Assembly: GCF_900101465.1 (NCBI RefSeq)
Contig: NZ_FMZM01000011.1
Coordinates: 1-64,000, forward strand
Length of the DNA stretch: 64,000 nt
Direction: 5' to 3'
From: Nocardioides lianchengensis
GTDB taxonomy: Bacteria; Actinomycetota; Actinomycetes; Propionibacteriales; Nocardioidaceae
Below the pieces are notes generated by a model. That model was not told the DNA's origin, ran no database searches, and was given only the letters and a program-made list of their open reading frames with translations. Positions 6,741 to 16,261 of the stretch are shown here, in pieces; position 1 is the first letter of the stretch; every line of letters begins with the position of its first letter. A program made the position numbers and the translations under genes.

Positions 6741-8689
6741 CGCACCACCACCTGGTGCACGGCCGAGAGGAACAGCGACTGCCGGTCCAGCCGGATGACG
6801 TCCTTGGCGGCGCCGAGGCGGCGGCCCGAGCGGAGGTCGTACTCGAAGAGCAGCGCCTCCTCGACCCGGTCGACGCCCTCGACCGACTCCAGGATCTGGG
6901 TCACCGTCGCGACGTTGAGATCGGCGTCGAAGGGCCAGCCGGTGCCGTCAGGGCCGCCCACGAGCGGGTTGACGTAGCGGTTCAGCGCGTCGACCGCGCG
7001 CTGCCGGACGATGCCGGGCGGGCGCCCGGGAGCGCCGTACACGCGGGCGACGACGGAGACGCCCTGGTAGAACGGCGTCGTCACCTCGACGGCCGTCCCG
7101 ATCACCCGGTGCCGGTCGAGGTGGTCGGAGATCTCCTCCATCAGCGGCTGCGAGATCGCGTAGTCGTCGATCTGGTGGCCGCCGACGTCGCCGCGGGCGT
7201 GCGGGACGACCAGCAGCTGCACGGTGCCGTTGCCCCGACCGGCCGAGCGGCAGCGGGCACGGGCGACCTGGGGCGAGGCCTCGAGGGTGAGCCGCTCGTA
7301 GTCGCCGGCGGTGACCGCCCGCCGACCGGTGCGCAGCGACAGCGGGCCGCGGACCTTGGCCTCGGCGACGCTCTCGGCGTCGACACCGCCGGTGGCCGCC
7401 TCCAGGTTCACGACACCGCTGACGAACGGCAGCGTCGAGCGGAGCAGGCTCAGGGTCCGGGCGCCGACGTTGCCGCGCGTGCCGCCGCCGTGGCGGTACG
7501 ACGTGACCTCGATCCGCGCGCCGTCGCGCGGGATGGCGCCGTGCTGACGCACCGAGCCGTCGGGGTAGCGGACTCGGGGACCGAAGTGGACGGTGCCGGT
7601 GCCGCTGTCCCAGACGTAGTGCTGGTCGCCGGCGTGCGACTCCGAGAAGTCCGCGACCTCGGTCCAGGCGTACCCCTGGTCACCGTCGACGACGCGCACG
7701 ACCTCGTCGGCCCGGCGCGGCAGGACCGGCGTCCGGGAGACCCCGAACACCTGGCCGGCGCCGCCGTCGCTGCGGCCGATGACCTCCCCGGGAGCGGTCT
7801 CGGCGTGCTCGGCGCGCACCGTGCCGCCCAGCGCGGCGACCTCGATGCTCTGCACGCGCGGCGAGGCCTTGTACGTCGGCTGGCCGCTGGCCGGCGACAG
7901 CAGCCGGGCGCGCAGCCAGTACGCGGAGGTGTTGCCGACGCTCATCGGCACGTGGACCGTCGGGACCATCAGGACGATCTCGCCGGCCCGGTTGAGCCCG
8001 CCGGTGGTGTCCTCGTAGACGTCGGTCGCGATCCAGGCGTCGCCGTTCCAGACCTCCCAGGCGAGCGGGGGCCGGCGCGGGTCGACGCCGATGCCCTCCG
8101 CCTCGGCGGCCACCGAGATGCGCAGCACCATGCCGGCGAGCGAGTCGTGGAAGCCCAGGCAGAACGCGTCGCCGGGGGTGAGCTGGTCGGAGGCGAAGAT
8201 CGCGACCCCGGCCGGGTTGAACCGGAGGTCCTCCCAGACGTCGCGGGTCCGGCCGTCGCTGACCGTGACCACCTGCGCCGACTCCAGGACCGGCGGCGCG
8301 ATGACGAGCTCGGTGTCGGTGCTGAAGACGACCGCGTCGGCCCGCTCCGCGGCACCGGCGACCGTCATCACCTCGGTGTTCGCGGGGACCACGACGGGCG
8401 AGTCGAGGACGGCCGAGAGCCAGAAGGTCAGGTCGGTGCTCGCGACCGCGGGCGGGAACGGCTCGATGCCCACCATGTTGAGGAAGTGCGTGTAGAGCCG
8501 CTCGGGCACCTGGTTGACGCGGAAGAGCACCATCTCGCTCATCCAGGCGAACAGCTCGATGAGGGCGACGCCGGGGTCCGAGACGTTGTGGTTGGTCCAC
8601 TCGGGGCAGTACCGCGGGATCAGCCGCTTCGCCTCGTCGACGATGTCCTGGAAGGTCCGGTCGTCGAGGCCGGGGGTCGGCAGTGGCAT
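6737..8689 (-). CDS. CIS baseplate assembly protein, gp6/J-like (Afp11-like, TIGR02243)
   Basis: The 650-residue product matches the putative baseplate assembly proteins of CIS and phage (gpJ/T4 gp6 type). The N-terminal PLPTPGLDDRTFQDIVDEAKRL, then NHNVSDPGVALIELFAWMSEMVLFRVNQVP, is the usual opening. Towards the C-terminus GDYERLTLEASPQVARARC and the gpJ-like fold follow, with VNPLVGGPDGTGWPF and VEGVDRVEEALLFEYD. It forms the iris-like ring of the baseplate around the spike. It follows gp25 by 13 bp and is coupled to the next gene by a 4-bp overlap. Confidence 0.93.
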   Translation of the reverse strand: MPLPTPGLDDRTFQDIVDEAKRLIPRYCPEWTNHNVSDPGVALIELFAWMSEMVLFRVNQVPERLYTHFLNMVGIEPFPPAVASTDLTFWLSAVLDSPVVVPANTEVMTVAGAAERADAVVFSTDTELVIAPPVLESAQVVTVSDGRTRDVWEDLRFNPAGVAIFASDQLTPGDAFCLGFHDSLAGMVLRISVAAEAEGIGVDPRRPPLAWEVWNGDAWIATDVYEDTTGGLNRAGEIVLMVPTVHVPMSVGNTSAYWLRARLLSPASGQPTYKASPRVQSIEVAALGGTVRAEHAETAPGEVIGRSDGGAGQVFGVSRTPVLPRRADEVVRVVDGDQGYAWTEVADFSESHAGDQHYVWDSGTGTVHFGPRVRYPDGSVRQHGAIPRDGARIEVTSYRHGGGTRGNVGARTLSLLRSTLPFVSGVVNLEAATGGVDAESVAEAKVRGPLSLRTGRRAVTAGDYERLTLEASPQVARARCRSAGRGNGTVQLLVVPHARGDVGGHQIDDYAISQPLMEEISDHLDRHRVIGTAVEVTTPFYQGVSVVARVYGAPGRPPGIVRQRAVDALNRYVNPLVGGPDGTGWPFDADLNVATVTQILESVEGVDRVEEALLFEYDLRSGRRLGAAKDVIRLDRQSLFLSAVHQVVVR

Positions 8690-8702
8690 GGGGGCTCGCT
8701 CT

Positions 8703-9140
8703 TCACTCGGCGTCGTGCGGGATGACGTAGAACGGGTAGACCAGGTTGCGGCGGTCGTTGGTGGCGCGCACCCGGTAGGTGATGCCGATCCGGACCAGGG
8801 AGGGGTTGTCCGCGTCCGGCTGCGGGTCGACGTCCTCGACGATCACCCGCGGCTCCCACTGGGCCAGCGCGTCGCGCACCGCCTGGGAGATCAGGCCGAG
8901 GAGGTTGGCGGTCACCGGCTCGAAGAGCAGGTCCCAGATCCGGCAGCCGAACTGCGGGCGCATCAGTCGCTCGCCCGGCGCGGTCATCAGCACGATCTCG
9001 ATCGAGCGGTCCAGCTCGGGGATGCCGTCGGAGAGCCGGATCGAGCCGGTGTGGTCGACGCCCAGGGGCCAGCCGAACCCGCGGCCGACGAACAGGCTGC
9101 TGTCGCCGTCGTTGCTGCCGGGCAGCGCGATCTCGGACAT
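8703..9140 (-). CDS. CIS baseplate wedge protein, gpW/gp25 family (Afp9-like)
   Basis: The 145-residue protein shows the gp25-like core GFGWPLGVDHTGSIRLSDG, then RSIEIVLMTAPGERLMRPQFGCRIWDLLFEP and AQWEPRVIVEDV. This family nucleates sheath assembly at the baseplate. The ATG overlaps the spike-protein stop (ATGA), so translation is probably coupled. Its length is usual for the family. Confidence 0.95.
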   Translation of the reverse strand: MSEIALPGSNDGDSSLFVGRGFGWPLGVDHTGSIRLSDGIPELDRSIEIVLMTAPGERLMRPQFGCRIWDLLFEPVTANLLGLISQAVRDALAQWEPRVIVEDVDPQPDADNPSLVRIGITYRVRATNDRRNLVYPFYVIPHDAE

Positions 9141-10900
9141 CAGTTGATCGCCACCATCGCGCCCTTGATGGTCAGCGGGCCGCCCGCCTCGACCTTGCCC
9201 ATGCCGTCGGCCTTGACCTCCACCTGGGCGCCGCCGAGGGCCGCCTTCGTGGTGCCCTTGATGCCGACCTCGGTGCCGCCGGAGATGTCGACCTTCTGCT
9301 TGGCCTTCAACGTGATGTTGTTGCCCTCGATGGTGACGTCGCCCGAGTCGCTGAACTTGATCGTGGCCTGGCCGTTGGTGATCGTCACCGGCTTCTTGTC
9401 GATCTCGATGTCGAACTTGTCCTCGCCCAGCCGGATCTTGTGCTTCTTGCCCTTGAGGGTGATCAGGATGTGCTGCTCGGCGGGCTGGTCGCCGTCGGCG
9501 AGCTCGATCAGGTGGCCCAGCCGCGAGGTGATCCGCCGGTACTTCACCTTGTTCTGGTCGACGTCGTCGGCGGTGGGCAGGCCCTTGTTCTTCGAGAACA
9601 GCCCGCCCAGGATCACCGGCCGGCGGGTGTCGCCCTGCTCGAAGGCGATCAGCACCTCGTCGTTGACCTCGGGGGTGAAGACCATGCCGCGCTTGTCGCC
9701 GCCGCCCAGGGTCACCAGGCGGGCCCAGTGGGACTCGACGTCGCCGGAGATGGTCGTGTACTTCACCTTGGCCCGGCCGATCTTGTCCGGGTCGGCCAGG
9801 TCGGTGACCAGGGCCGGCAGCACGCCGCTCATGGTCAGGCCCGGGTCGCGACGGCCCGCGCCGAGCACGTCGACCATGTCGGCCGGCCGGTGCGGACCGG
9901 CGGTGAACTTCGTGAGGAAGCCCTGGCTGTGGTTGTAGGTGTGCTCGACCTTCGAGACCAGGTAGCTGCCGGACGTGGGCCCGGCGTTGGCGACCGTGAC
10001 CGTCACCCCGGGCGCGATCGCGCCGTTGGCCTGTCCGGCACCGCGGGCCAGCACCCCGGCGGCGCGCACGTCCGCCAGGAACGACTTGGCGAGCGTGGTG
10101 GCCTCGGCGGAATTCAGCGGCGGCGGGTCGGCCACCAGGGCGTCCTTGCTCCATCCACGCGAGCCCGCTCCGCTGCGGCCGGGGACGTGGGTGACGAAGT
10201 CGGACTCCGCCGAGGACTTCACCTCGGACTCGCCCTTGATCGCGGCCTGCTGCGACTGGTCCCACCCGGTCACCGACACCTTGTCGGGTCCGGCGGCCGA
10301 GGCCTTGACGGAGAACGACCACAGCTCCGTCGTACCGAGCTCGAGGGTGACCGTGGCGCTGGAGGTGCCGGCGGCCTGGACCTTGAGGCTGGTGCCGTCG
10401 ACGAACCAGACCAGGCCCCCACGGGAGACCAGCGCGTTGAGGTAGTCGAGGTCGGAACCGGCCTGGAGGAGGTAGGGGTGCGAGCCGGTGGCCCCGCTGA
10501 CCGAGGCGCTCAGCCCGGTGCCGGCGACCAGCTTGGAGATGATGTCGCTGTAGGTCTGGTTGAGGAAGGCCCGGCTCTTGACGCTGCCGCCCATCCGGTG
10601 CGCCTTGTCGTCGACGGTGACGATGAGCTCGGGGGTGTGCAGGCCGTCCTGGTCGAGGGCGATCCCGGTGACCTCGCCCTTGAACAGCGACTTCGTCCCG
10701 GCGAGGATCTCCACCTCCGCGCCCACCTTGAAGGCCGCCGAGGTGGCCAGCGCGTAGCCGTTGTCGACGAACCGCAGGGTCGAGCGACCGACCAGGCCGA
10801 GCGCGCGCTCGACCCGGACCGACATCAGGTTCTCCAGCCACTTCTGCGCCAGCGACGCGCCTTCGAGCTTGATGGACGGCGCGGTCAGCACGGCCGGCAT
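9140..10900 (-). CDS. CIS spike protein, VgrG/gpD-gp5-like (Afp8-like)
   Basis: The 586-residue protein has an N-terminal gpD/gp27-like part (about 1-320; SIKLEGASLAQKWLENLMSVRVE, LNALVSRGGLVWFVDGTSL), a gp5-like OB-fold (about 370-450; KIGRAKVKYTTISGDVESHWARL, NDEVLIAFEQGDTRRPVILGGL) and a C-terminal beta-rich needle of repeating segments (TITNGQATIKFSDSGDVTIEG, KAKQKVDISGG). It forms the trimeric spike that carries the PAAR-like tip. Start and stop each overlap neighbours by four bases. No extra effector domain is attached to the C-terminus. Confidence 0.95.
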   Translation of the reverse strand: MPAVLTAPSIKLEGASLAQKWLENLMSVRVERALGLVGRSTLRFVDNGYALATSAAFKVGAEVEILAGTKSLFKGEVTGIALDQDGLHTPELIVTVDDKAHRMGGSVKSRAFLNQTYSDIISKLVAGTGLSASVSGATGSHPYLLQAGSDLDYLNALVSRGGLVWFVDGTSLKVQAAGTSSATVTLELGTTELWSFSVKASAAGPDKVSVTGWDQSQQAAIKGESEVKSSAESDFVTHVPGRSGAGSRGWSKDALVADPPPLNSAEATTLAKSFLADVRAAGVLARGAGQANGAIAPGVTVTVANAGPTSGSYLVSKVEHTYNHSQGFLTKFTAGPHRPADMVDVLGAGRRDPGLTMSGVLPALVTDLADPDKIGRAKVKYTTISGDVESHWARLVTLGGGDKRGMVFTPEVNDEVLIAFEQGDTRRPVILGGLFSKNKGLPTADDVDQNKVKYRRITSRLGHLIELADGDQPAEQHILITLKGKKHKIRLGEDKFDIEIDKKPVTITNGQATIKFSDSGDVTIEGNNITLKAKQKVDISGGTEVGIKGTTKAALGGAQVEVKADGMGKVEAGGPLTIKGAMVAIN

Positions 10901-11556
10901 CAGGCCTCCAGCCGCGGGATGTCCAGGAGCGCGCCGGCCTTGATGGCCAGCGGGTCCTCGAGGCCGTTGGCGCTGGCCAGCACCCGCCAGCGGGTGGCGT
11001 CGCCGTAGTAGCGGGCGCTGATCCGGTCGAGGGTCTCCCCCGGCTGCACCCGGTGCACCCGGCTCGGGTTGGGGGTGCCGGACGTCGGGTTCTGCGGACC
11101 GAACGCGTTGGACCGCTCGTACTGCATCAGCTCCAGGTGCAGCTGCGCTCGCAGCGGCACGCCGGTCGAGGAGAAGTAGGTGAAGGTGAGTCGCAGGTCC
11201 TGGACGACGGCCTTGAACGAGTGCAGGTCGCCCCAGTGGAACGTCACCGTCGGCGGCCGCGCGTTGTTGGTGGTCTCGTCGGAGCCGGGCAGGCTCGGGT
11301 CGACCTCCATCAGGCCCAGGATCTTGCCGGTGTGGGCGGTGACCGCGGTGCCGACGTCGGTGGTGTCGAAGATCAGGTCGAGGGCCATCCAGCCGGAGCT
11401 GGCGCCGGCGTACTGCAGGGTCGGGACGCCCTTGCCGGGCATCGGGTTGGACACCCAGTTGTTGCGGCGCCCGATGCTCAGGGTCTCGGGGTTGTAGAGG
11501 CAGGGCACCCGGGTGCCGTCCTCGGTCTCCAGGAACGCCTTCTCGAGCTCGGCCAT
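10900..11556 (-). CDS. CIS LysM-domain baseplate/tube-initiator protein (Afp7-like)
   Basis: The 218-residue product opens with a gp53/tube-initiator-like region (EKAFLETEDGTRVPCLYNPETLSIGRRNNW, TVTFHWGDLHSFKAVVQDLRLTFTYF) and ends with a LysM motif (about 168-215; RVHRVQPGETLDRISARYYGDATRWRVLASAN). LysM proteins of CIS connect baseplate and tube; here the LysM may serve as a structural clamp rather than a peptidoglycan binder. The ATG overlaps the TGA of the preceding disordered-protein gene (TGATG). Family placement is strong from order and motif. Confidence 0.93.
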   Translation of the reverse strand: MAELEKAFLETEDGTRVPCLYNPETLSIGRRNNWVSNPMPGKGVPTLQYAGASSGWMALDLIFDTTDVGTAVTAHTGKILGLMEVDPSLPGSDETTNNARPPTVTFHWGDLHSFKAVVQDLRLTFTYFSSTGVPLRAQLHLELMQYERSNAFGPQNPTSGTPNPSRVHRVQPGETLDRISARYYGDATRWRVLASANGLEDPLAIKAGALLDIPRLEA

Positions 11557-14500
11557 CAGAACGCCGCCCAGTCCTGGCGCCGACCGCGCCGCTCGAGCTC
11601 GTCGATGACGCGCTGCTCGACCCGCTCGACGACCGCGTCGACCAGGCCCTCCAGGGCCCCGCCCGGCTGCAGGGCCTCGCGGAAGCCACCGTCGCCGCCG
11701 CTGGAGATGGCGGTGGGGCTGGACTCCTCGAGCGTCGACAGGGAGCGACGGATCACCGGTCCGGAGGACGACGGGCCCCCGGCCGACCACGAGTGCTGCT
11801 GGTGACCGGACATGGAGGATCCTCCCTCGTCGAGGAGACGTCGTACGACGCCCTCGGGGACCGAGCTGAACAGGTGGGCGGTGGACTCGACCAGCGACTG
11901 CGGGGCGCCGCTCGGGCTGGTCGGGGAGGTGGACGGGCTGCTGGTCGCGCTGCTCGCCGGGGCGCTGCTCGCCGGGGTGCGGCGGGCGACGTCCGGGACG
12001 GGCGGCGCGTCGGACGCACCGTCGACCCGCGACGGGCTGATGCTGATCCGGGGCGGGGCCACGGTCATCCGGCTGATCCGGCCCGCCGGGGCCGCGCCGG
12101 GTCCGCCGGTCGGACCGGCTCCGGGCGGGGCGATCAGGCCGACGGCCGGGACCGGAGGGGCGGAGTCGACCGAGCGGAGGACGGTGCCGGGGACCGTGAC
12201 GGGAGCGGGCGTGACCCCGACGGTCGGGGTCGCCGGCGTCCACGGGCCGGCGCTGCTGGCCGCCGGGGCGGACGGCGACCCGGCAGGGGTACGGCGCAGC
12301 ACCTCGCCGCCGCGGTCGGCGCGCGCGAGCAGGCCGGGGACCGGGACGCCGCCCGGGGCCAGCGGCGCGGCGTACGACGTCCGGCCGGCGCCGAGCACCG
12401 GTCCGCCGGCCAGCGACGCGGAGGCGCTCGCGGCCGTGGAACCGGGGGCGCTGGGGCGGGCCCAGCGGAGCACGGTGGTCGGCGAGGCCGCCGGGGTGGC
12501 CACCTCGCGGGGCGCGGCCGGGATCGGGTAGACCGGCGCGGGGGCGGCCGAGGCTGCTGGGGCGGTCGCCGCGGTGGCGGCACCGGCCCGGCTCGCCACG
12601 GCCGGGGCGGCCTGCGGGTTGAGCGAACGTTCGATCAAGCGCGCCGGAGAGGTCGCGGCCGGAGACGGGACCGGGGCGGCGGCCTGCGTCGACGCCGGGA
12701 TCGCGGTGGCGGGCGCTGCCGTCGCGGCCGCCGGTGCCGTCGGGCGAGCAGGTGCTCCTGCCGGGACGCCGGCGGGACGGGCCGTGGGAGCGGTGGCGCT
12801 GCGGCGCAGCGGCGCGGCGCTCGCGGCGGCCGCGGTCCGAGCGGGCGCCGCACCGGAGCGCGGGGTCGGGGTGGTCAGCGGCCGAGTGGCCGCGCCGGAG
12901 GTGGTCGCGCCGGTGACGGGCCGGATCGCCTCGGCGCCGGCGAAGCCCGACGCCAACGAGCGGCGCGCGTCGACGCCGAACGCCGTCCGGCGCCGCACGG
13001 TCATCAGCTCGGGCATCGCGATGGAGCCGCTGGTGGTCGCCGTGGCGGGCGAGAACGACCCGGACAGCAGCGAGGCGACCGGACGAGGCGGCTCGCCGAC
13101 CTGCTGGGTGGTGACGCGGCGGATCTGGTCGGGCGCCTGGTCGGGCGACGGCGCGGGCGCCTGCTCGGGCGACGAGGTCGCGGCCGCAGATGCTGCGACC
13201 GGGGTGGGCGTCGCGGTGGTTCCCGGCGTCGCGGCGGAACCGACGGCCGGGCTGCGGCGGACCTCCCCCGCGGTGGCCGGGCTGGGCGGAGCCGGGCTCG
13301 CGACGGCGGGACTCGACGACCCCGGAGCGGCCGGTGGCGCGGTCGGCGAGGTGCTCGACGAGGTGGCAGCGGTGGGCGCAGCCGACGCTGCCGGGGCCGC
13401 TGCCGGCGAGGTGGCCGGCGAGGGACCGGCGGAGGCGGGGGTACGGCGTACCTCGGAAGGGGCGACGGCGGCCGTGGGGGTGCTCGTGCGGGCGGCCGAG
13501 CTGCGGGAGCCCGGCGCGGGCGCGGACGGTGACGTCGTCGGGGCGGACGCCGCAGCGGCGGCGATGCCCGGGGCGACCGCGGAGCGGCGGACCTCGGTGG
13601 CGGGCCGGATCGCGGTGTCGGCGACCTCGGGGCTCCACATCCGGCGGATCGAGCGGGCGGTGGTGCGGAACAGGTTGCCGGGTGCGCCGCCGAGCGGGGC
13701 GGCCAGGACCTCGCGCGCGCTCCGCAGCAGGGTCGGGCCGGTCGCGGGCTCGGGCACGGGCGGCGACGCCGACGGCGCGGCCGGGGCGGTCGACGCGGCG
13801 GCGGTGCCCGGGACGGTCGCGGACGCCGCCGGCGACGGCGCGGACGCCGCGGCCCGCGCTGCCTCGGCCGCGGGGACGGGGGCCGAGGGGTCGGCCGGCA
13901 GTCGGTGGATGGTGGGCCCGACGGCGGGGGCAGCGGTCGCCCCGGACGGCGCCGGGGGCGAGGCCGAGGGCGAGGGCGAGGCCGGAGCGGACGGCGCGGC
14001 CGGGCTGCTGCCGGCGACCGACGGGCCCGAGGTCGGGTCGGCGGCCCCGGACGGCGCGGCGGGGGCGGGGGTCGCCGACGGAGCCGGGGCAGACGCGGCG
14101 GTCGAGCGGCGGACCGGGCTCACCGGCGCGGAGGAGGGACCTGCGGCGGCCGAGGACGCCGGGGCCGCGTTCGGACGCGCGGTGGCGGCGGGCGCCGTGA
14201 CCATGGGCGCCGCGGCGGCAGCCGCAGCGGCCGCCCGGCGCGTCTCGGCGGCCTGGCGCATCACCACGCTGGTGGCGCCCCAGAGGTCGCGCCGCGAGGA
14301 CGGAGCGGCGGCGTGGGAGCGGGAGATCAGGTCGGAGCCACCGGCGCGGATCGCCACCGGCGTCGAGACGCCGCTCGCCAGCGAGCGGTCGCCGGTGCTG
14401 GTCGACGCGGTCGCGAGCTGGTCGAGGGCCTGCGGGCCGCGACCGGCGACGGGAGCCCGGCGGACGACGCTGCTGAAACGCGGCCGGGACGGCGAGAGCT

Positions 14501-15719
14501 GCCAGGCCGACCGGCGGACCGGGGTCGTCGAGATGACGGGCGCCGGCGCGGACATACCTGACGTGCCGGACGCGCCCGACGCGGTCGGGACCGCGCTCGC
14601 GGACGGACCGCCCGCGGCGGGCGCCGAGGGCGCGGCCGGGCCGACCGGGGCGGCCGCGGCAGCGGGGGCAGCGGGGGCAGCGGGGGCAGCGGGCGCGGCC
14701 GAGGGGCCGGCGCTCGGCGTGCGTCGTACGGCGGGAGCCGGACCGGCCGGGGCCGACGGCGCGGACACCGATGCGCCAGCAGCGGAGCCGGACGGCGCCG
14801 ACGCGGTCGGAGCAGGCGGGACCGAGGGCGCACCGGGCGTCGACGACAGCGGAGCCGTCTGGGTGGGAGCCGTCGGGGTTGGAGCCGTCGGGGTGGGAGC
14901 CGCGGGACCGGCGGTCGGACCGCCGCGCTCACCCTCGGGGCCGGACCCCGAGTCACCTGCGCTCGCCCGCGGACCGGAGGGACTGCCGCCGCCCGGCGAC
15001 CGGGGGGCGGCCGGGGGCGTGGCGGGGCTGGGGGCGGGCGCCGACGCCGCAGGGGTACGGCGGACCGGGGCCGGCGGGGGCGCGGACGGGCGGGCGGGCG
15101 CCATCGAGGCCGGGGCGGAGGCGGCGGCCTCGGCGTTCTTGCGGGCGACCGTGGCGGCGTGCAGCCGGGCCTGGTCGGCGGCCATCAGCATCGGGCCGGC
15201 CGCCACCGTCTCGGTGTGGCGGCGGACGTTGGCGACCTCGGCCTGCAGCCCGCCGACGATGCCGCCGGGACTCCAGCTCTGCTCGTTGGGGACCGACCGC
15301 GCGGCGCGGGGCAGCTCGCGGCCGCCCAGTTGCTCGACCGGCACCGAGCGCGACGGCGCGAGCCAGCTCGGGGTCGACGACGCGGCGGCGACCGCGCGGC
15401 GCAGGCCGACGGCCCGGCCGGGTGCGGCCGGTGCGGAGGCGGCGACCTCCGGCGAGGCCGGCATCGGGACCCACCAGCGCGGCGGACGGACGTAGCCCTC
15501 GAGCGAGGCGGTGGGATCGGGGCCGGCCAGCGCGCGTCGTACCTCGACCGGGCGGGAGGTGGCGGCGGCGAACCGGCTCACCCCGGAGGCCAGGCTGCCG
15601 ATCCGCGACGGGAGCGGGCGGCCCAACGGCGGGCCGGGCATCCGCATGCGACGCACCGCTGCCGCGCCCAACCAGTGGCTGGGCGCCTCGGGGGCGGTCT
15701 CGATCGTCGTGTCGCTCAT
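11556..15719 (-). CDS. 1387-residue low-complexity Ala/Pro/Ser/Thr-rich CIS protein with repeated VRR motif
   Basis: Starts at ATG in GTGACCATG (the GTG at 15725 is an alternative). Nearly the whole protein is Ala/Pro/Ser/Thr-rich and predicted disordered. About 20 copies of a short motif, hydrophobic-Arg-Arg followed by Ser/Thr/Ala (VRRTPA, VRRSA, IRRSLS), occur along its length. A more ordered N-terminus (HWLGAAAVRRMRMPG, RPPRWWVPMP) and a C-terminal helix (LVDAVVERVEQRVIDELERRG) remain. By order it is in the slot of an Afp6-like protein between tube and LysM genes, and it may have taken over a ruler or assembly role. No classical tape-measure gene is seen in the window. The function is inferred; the frame itself is secure because it is embedded and overlapping with CIS genes. 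Confidence 0.85.
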   Translation of the reverse strand: MSDTTIETAPEAPSHWLGAAAVRRMRMPGPPLGRPLPSRIGSLASGVSRFAAATSRPVEVRRALAGPDPTASLEGYVRPPRWWVPMPASPEVAASAPAAPGRAVGLRRAVAAASSTPSWLAPSRSVPVEQLGGRELPRAARSVPNEQSWSPGGIVGGLQAEVANVRRHTETVAAGPMLMAADQARLHAATVARKNAEAAASAPASMAPARPSAPPPAPVRRTPAASAPAPSPATPPAAPRSPGGGSPSGPRASAGDSGSGPEGERGGPTAGPAAPTPTAPTPTAPTQTAPLSSTPGAPSVPPAPTASAPSGSAAGASVSAPSAPAGPAPAVRRTPSAGPSAAPAAPAAPAAPAAAAAPVGPAAPSAPAAGGPSASAVPTASGASGTSGMSAPAPVISTTPVRRSAWQLSPSRPRFSSVVRRAPVAGRGPQALDQLATASTSTGDRSLASGVSTPVAIRAGGSDLISRSHAAAPSSRRDLWGATSVVMRQAAETRRAAAAAAAAAPMVTAPAATARPNAAPASSAAAGPSSAPVSPVRRSTAASAPAPSATPAPAAPSGAADPTSGPSVAGSSPAAPSAPASPSPSASPPAPSGATAAPAVGPTIHRLPADPSAPVPAAEAARAAASAPSPAASATVPGTAAASTAPAAPSASPPVPEPATGPTLLRSAREVLAAPLGGAPGNLFRTTARSIRRMWSPEVADTAIRPATEVRRSAVAPGIAAAAASAPTTSPSAPAPGSRSSAARTSTPTAAVAPSEVRRTPASAGPSPATSPAAAPAASAAPTAATSSSTSPTAPPAAPGSSSPAVASPAPPSPATAGEVRRSPAVGSAATPGTTATPTPVAASAAATSSPEQAPAPSPDQAPDQIRRVTTQQVGEPPRPVASLLSGSFSPATATTSGSIAMPELMTVRRRTAFGVDARRSLASGFAGAEAIRPVTGATTSGAATRPLTTPTPRSGAAPARTAAAASAAPLRRSATAPTARPAGVPAGAPARPTAPAAATAAPATAIPASTQAAAPVPSPAATSPARLIERSLNPQAAPAVASRAGAATAATAPAASAAPAPVYPIPAAPREVATPAASPTTVLRWARPSAPGSTAASASASLAGGPVLGAGRTSYAAPLAPGGVPVPGLLARADRGGEVLRRTPAGSPSAPAASSAGPWTPATPTVGVTPAPVTVPGTVLRSVDSAPPVPAVGLIAPPGAGPTGGPGAAPAGRISRMTVAPPRISISPSRVDGASDAPPVPDVARRTPASSAPASSATSSPSTSPTSPSGAPQSLVESTAHLFSSVPEGVVRRLLDEGGSSMSGHQQHSWSAGGPSSSGPVIRRSLSTLEESSPTAISSGGDGGFREALQPGGALEGLVDAVVERVEQRVIDELERRGRRQDWAAF

Positions 15720-15784
15720 GGTCACGCACAGCCTGCCACGGTCGGGGGTCCCAGGTCTGCGAACTCGGAAAGGTCCCGGACCGG

Positions 15785-16261
15785 CTAGGACTGGGTCTTG
15801 GCCCGGAAGCCGTGGTGGGTGATCTCCAGCTCCTCCTCGAGCGCGTCGCGGCTCTCGACGGAGAACTCGGGACCCTTCCAGCGCACGGGGAACACGTCGA
15901 TCAGCTCCCAGGCCCGCAGCCGGGTGCCGTCGCCGCCGAGGGCGGTGATCGCGCCGGTGGACCGGGTCAGCTTGTTGCTCGACGCCGCGAAGCCCTCGCC
16001 GGAGGACTTGTTGAGCCAGTCGAAGAGCGCGTTGCTCTGGGTGATGCCGCGCTTGAAGACCACGTTGGGCCAGGTCATCCGGCCCGGGACGCGGTGGCTG
16101 AAGCCGTTCTGGCCGCCCTCGCGGAACTCCTCGACCCCGACGGTGACCTGCAGGCCGTGGATCTCGCGGAAGATGCCGAGCTCGACCCCGTCGAGCTCGA
16201 AGAGGAAGCGGGCAGCGGTCGGCAGATCACCGCCCAGCATCTGGGTCGCCGGGTCAGCCAT
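15785..16261 (-). CDS. CIS inner tube protein 2 (gp19-like, Afp5-like, TIGR02241)
   Basis: This 158-residue protein belongs to the conserved phage tail region/tube family: RFLFELDGVELGIFREIHGLQVTVGVEEFREGGQN near the N-terminus and NVVFKRGITQSNALFDWL, WELIDVFPVRWKGPEF in the body. CIS loci often carry two tube-type proteins, a major one and a baseplate-proximal one; the position next to the LysM/spike genes suggests the baseplate-proximal role. The ATG start overlaps the stop region of the small DUF6760-like gene; an alternative GTG lies at 16267. Confidence 0.92.
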   Translation of the reverse strand: MADPATQMLGGDLPTAARFLFELDGVELGIFREIHGLQVTVGVEEFREGGQNGFSHRVPGRMTWPNVVFKRGITQSNALFDWLNKSSGEGFAASSNKLTRSTGAITALGGDGTRLRAWELIDVFPVRWKGPEFSVESRDALEEELEITHHGFRAKTQS

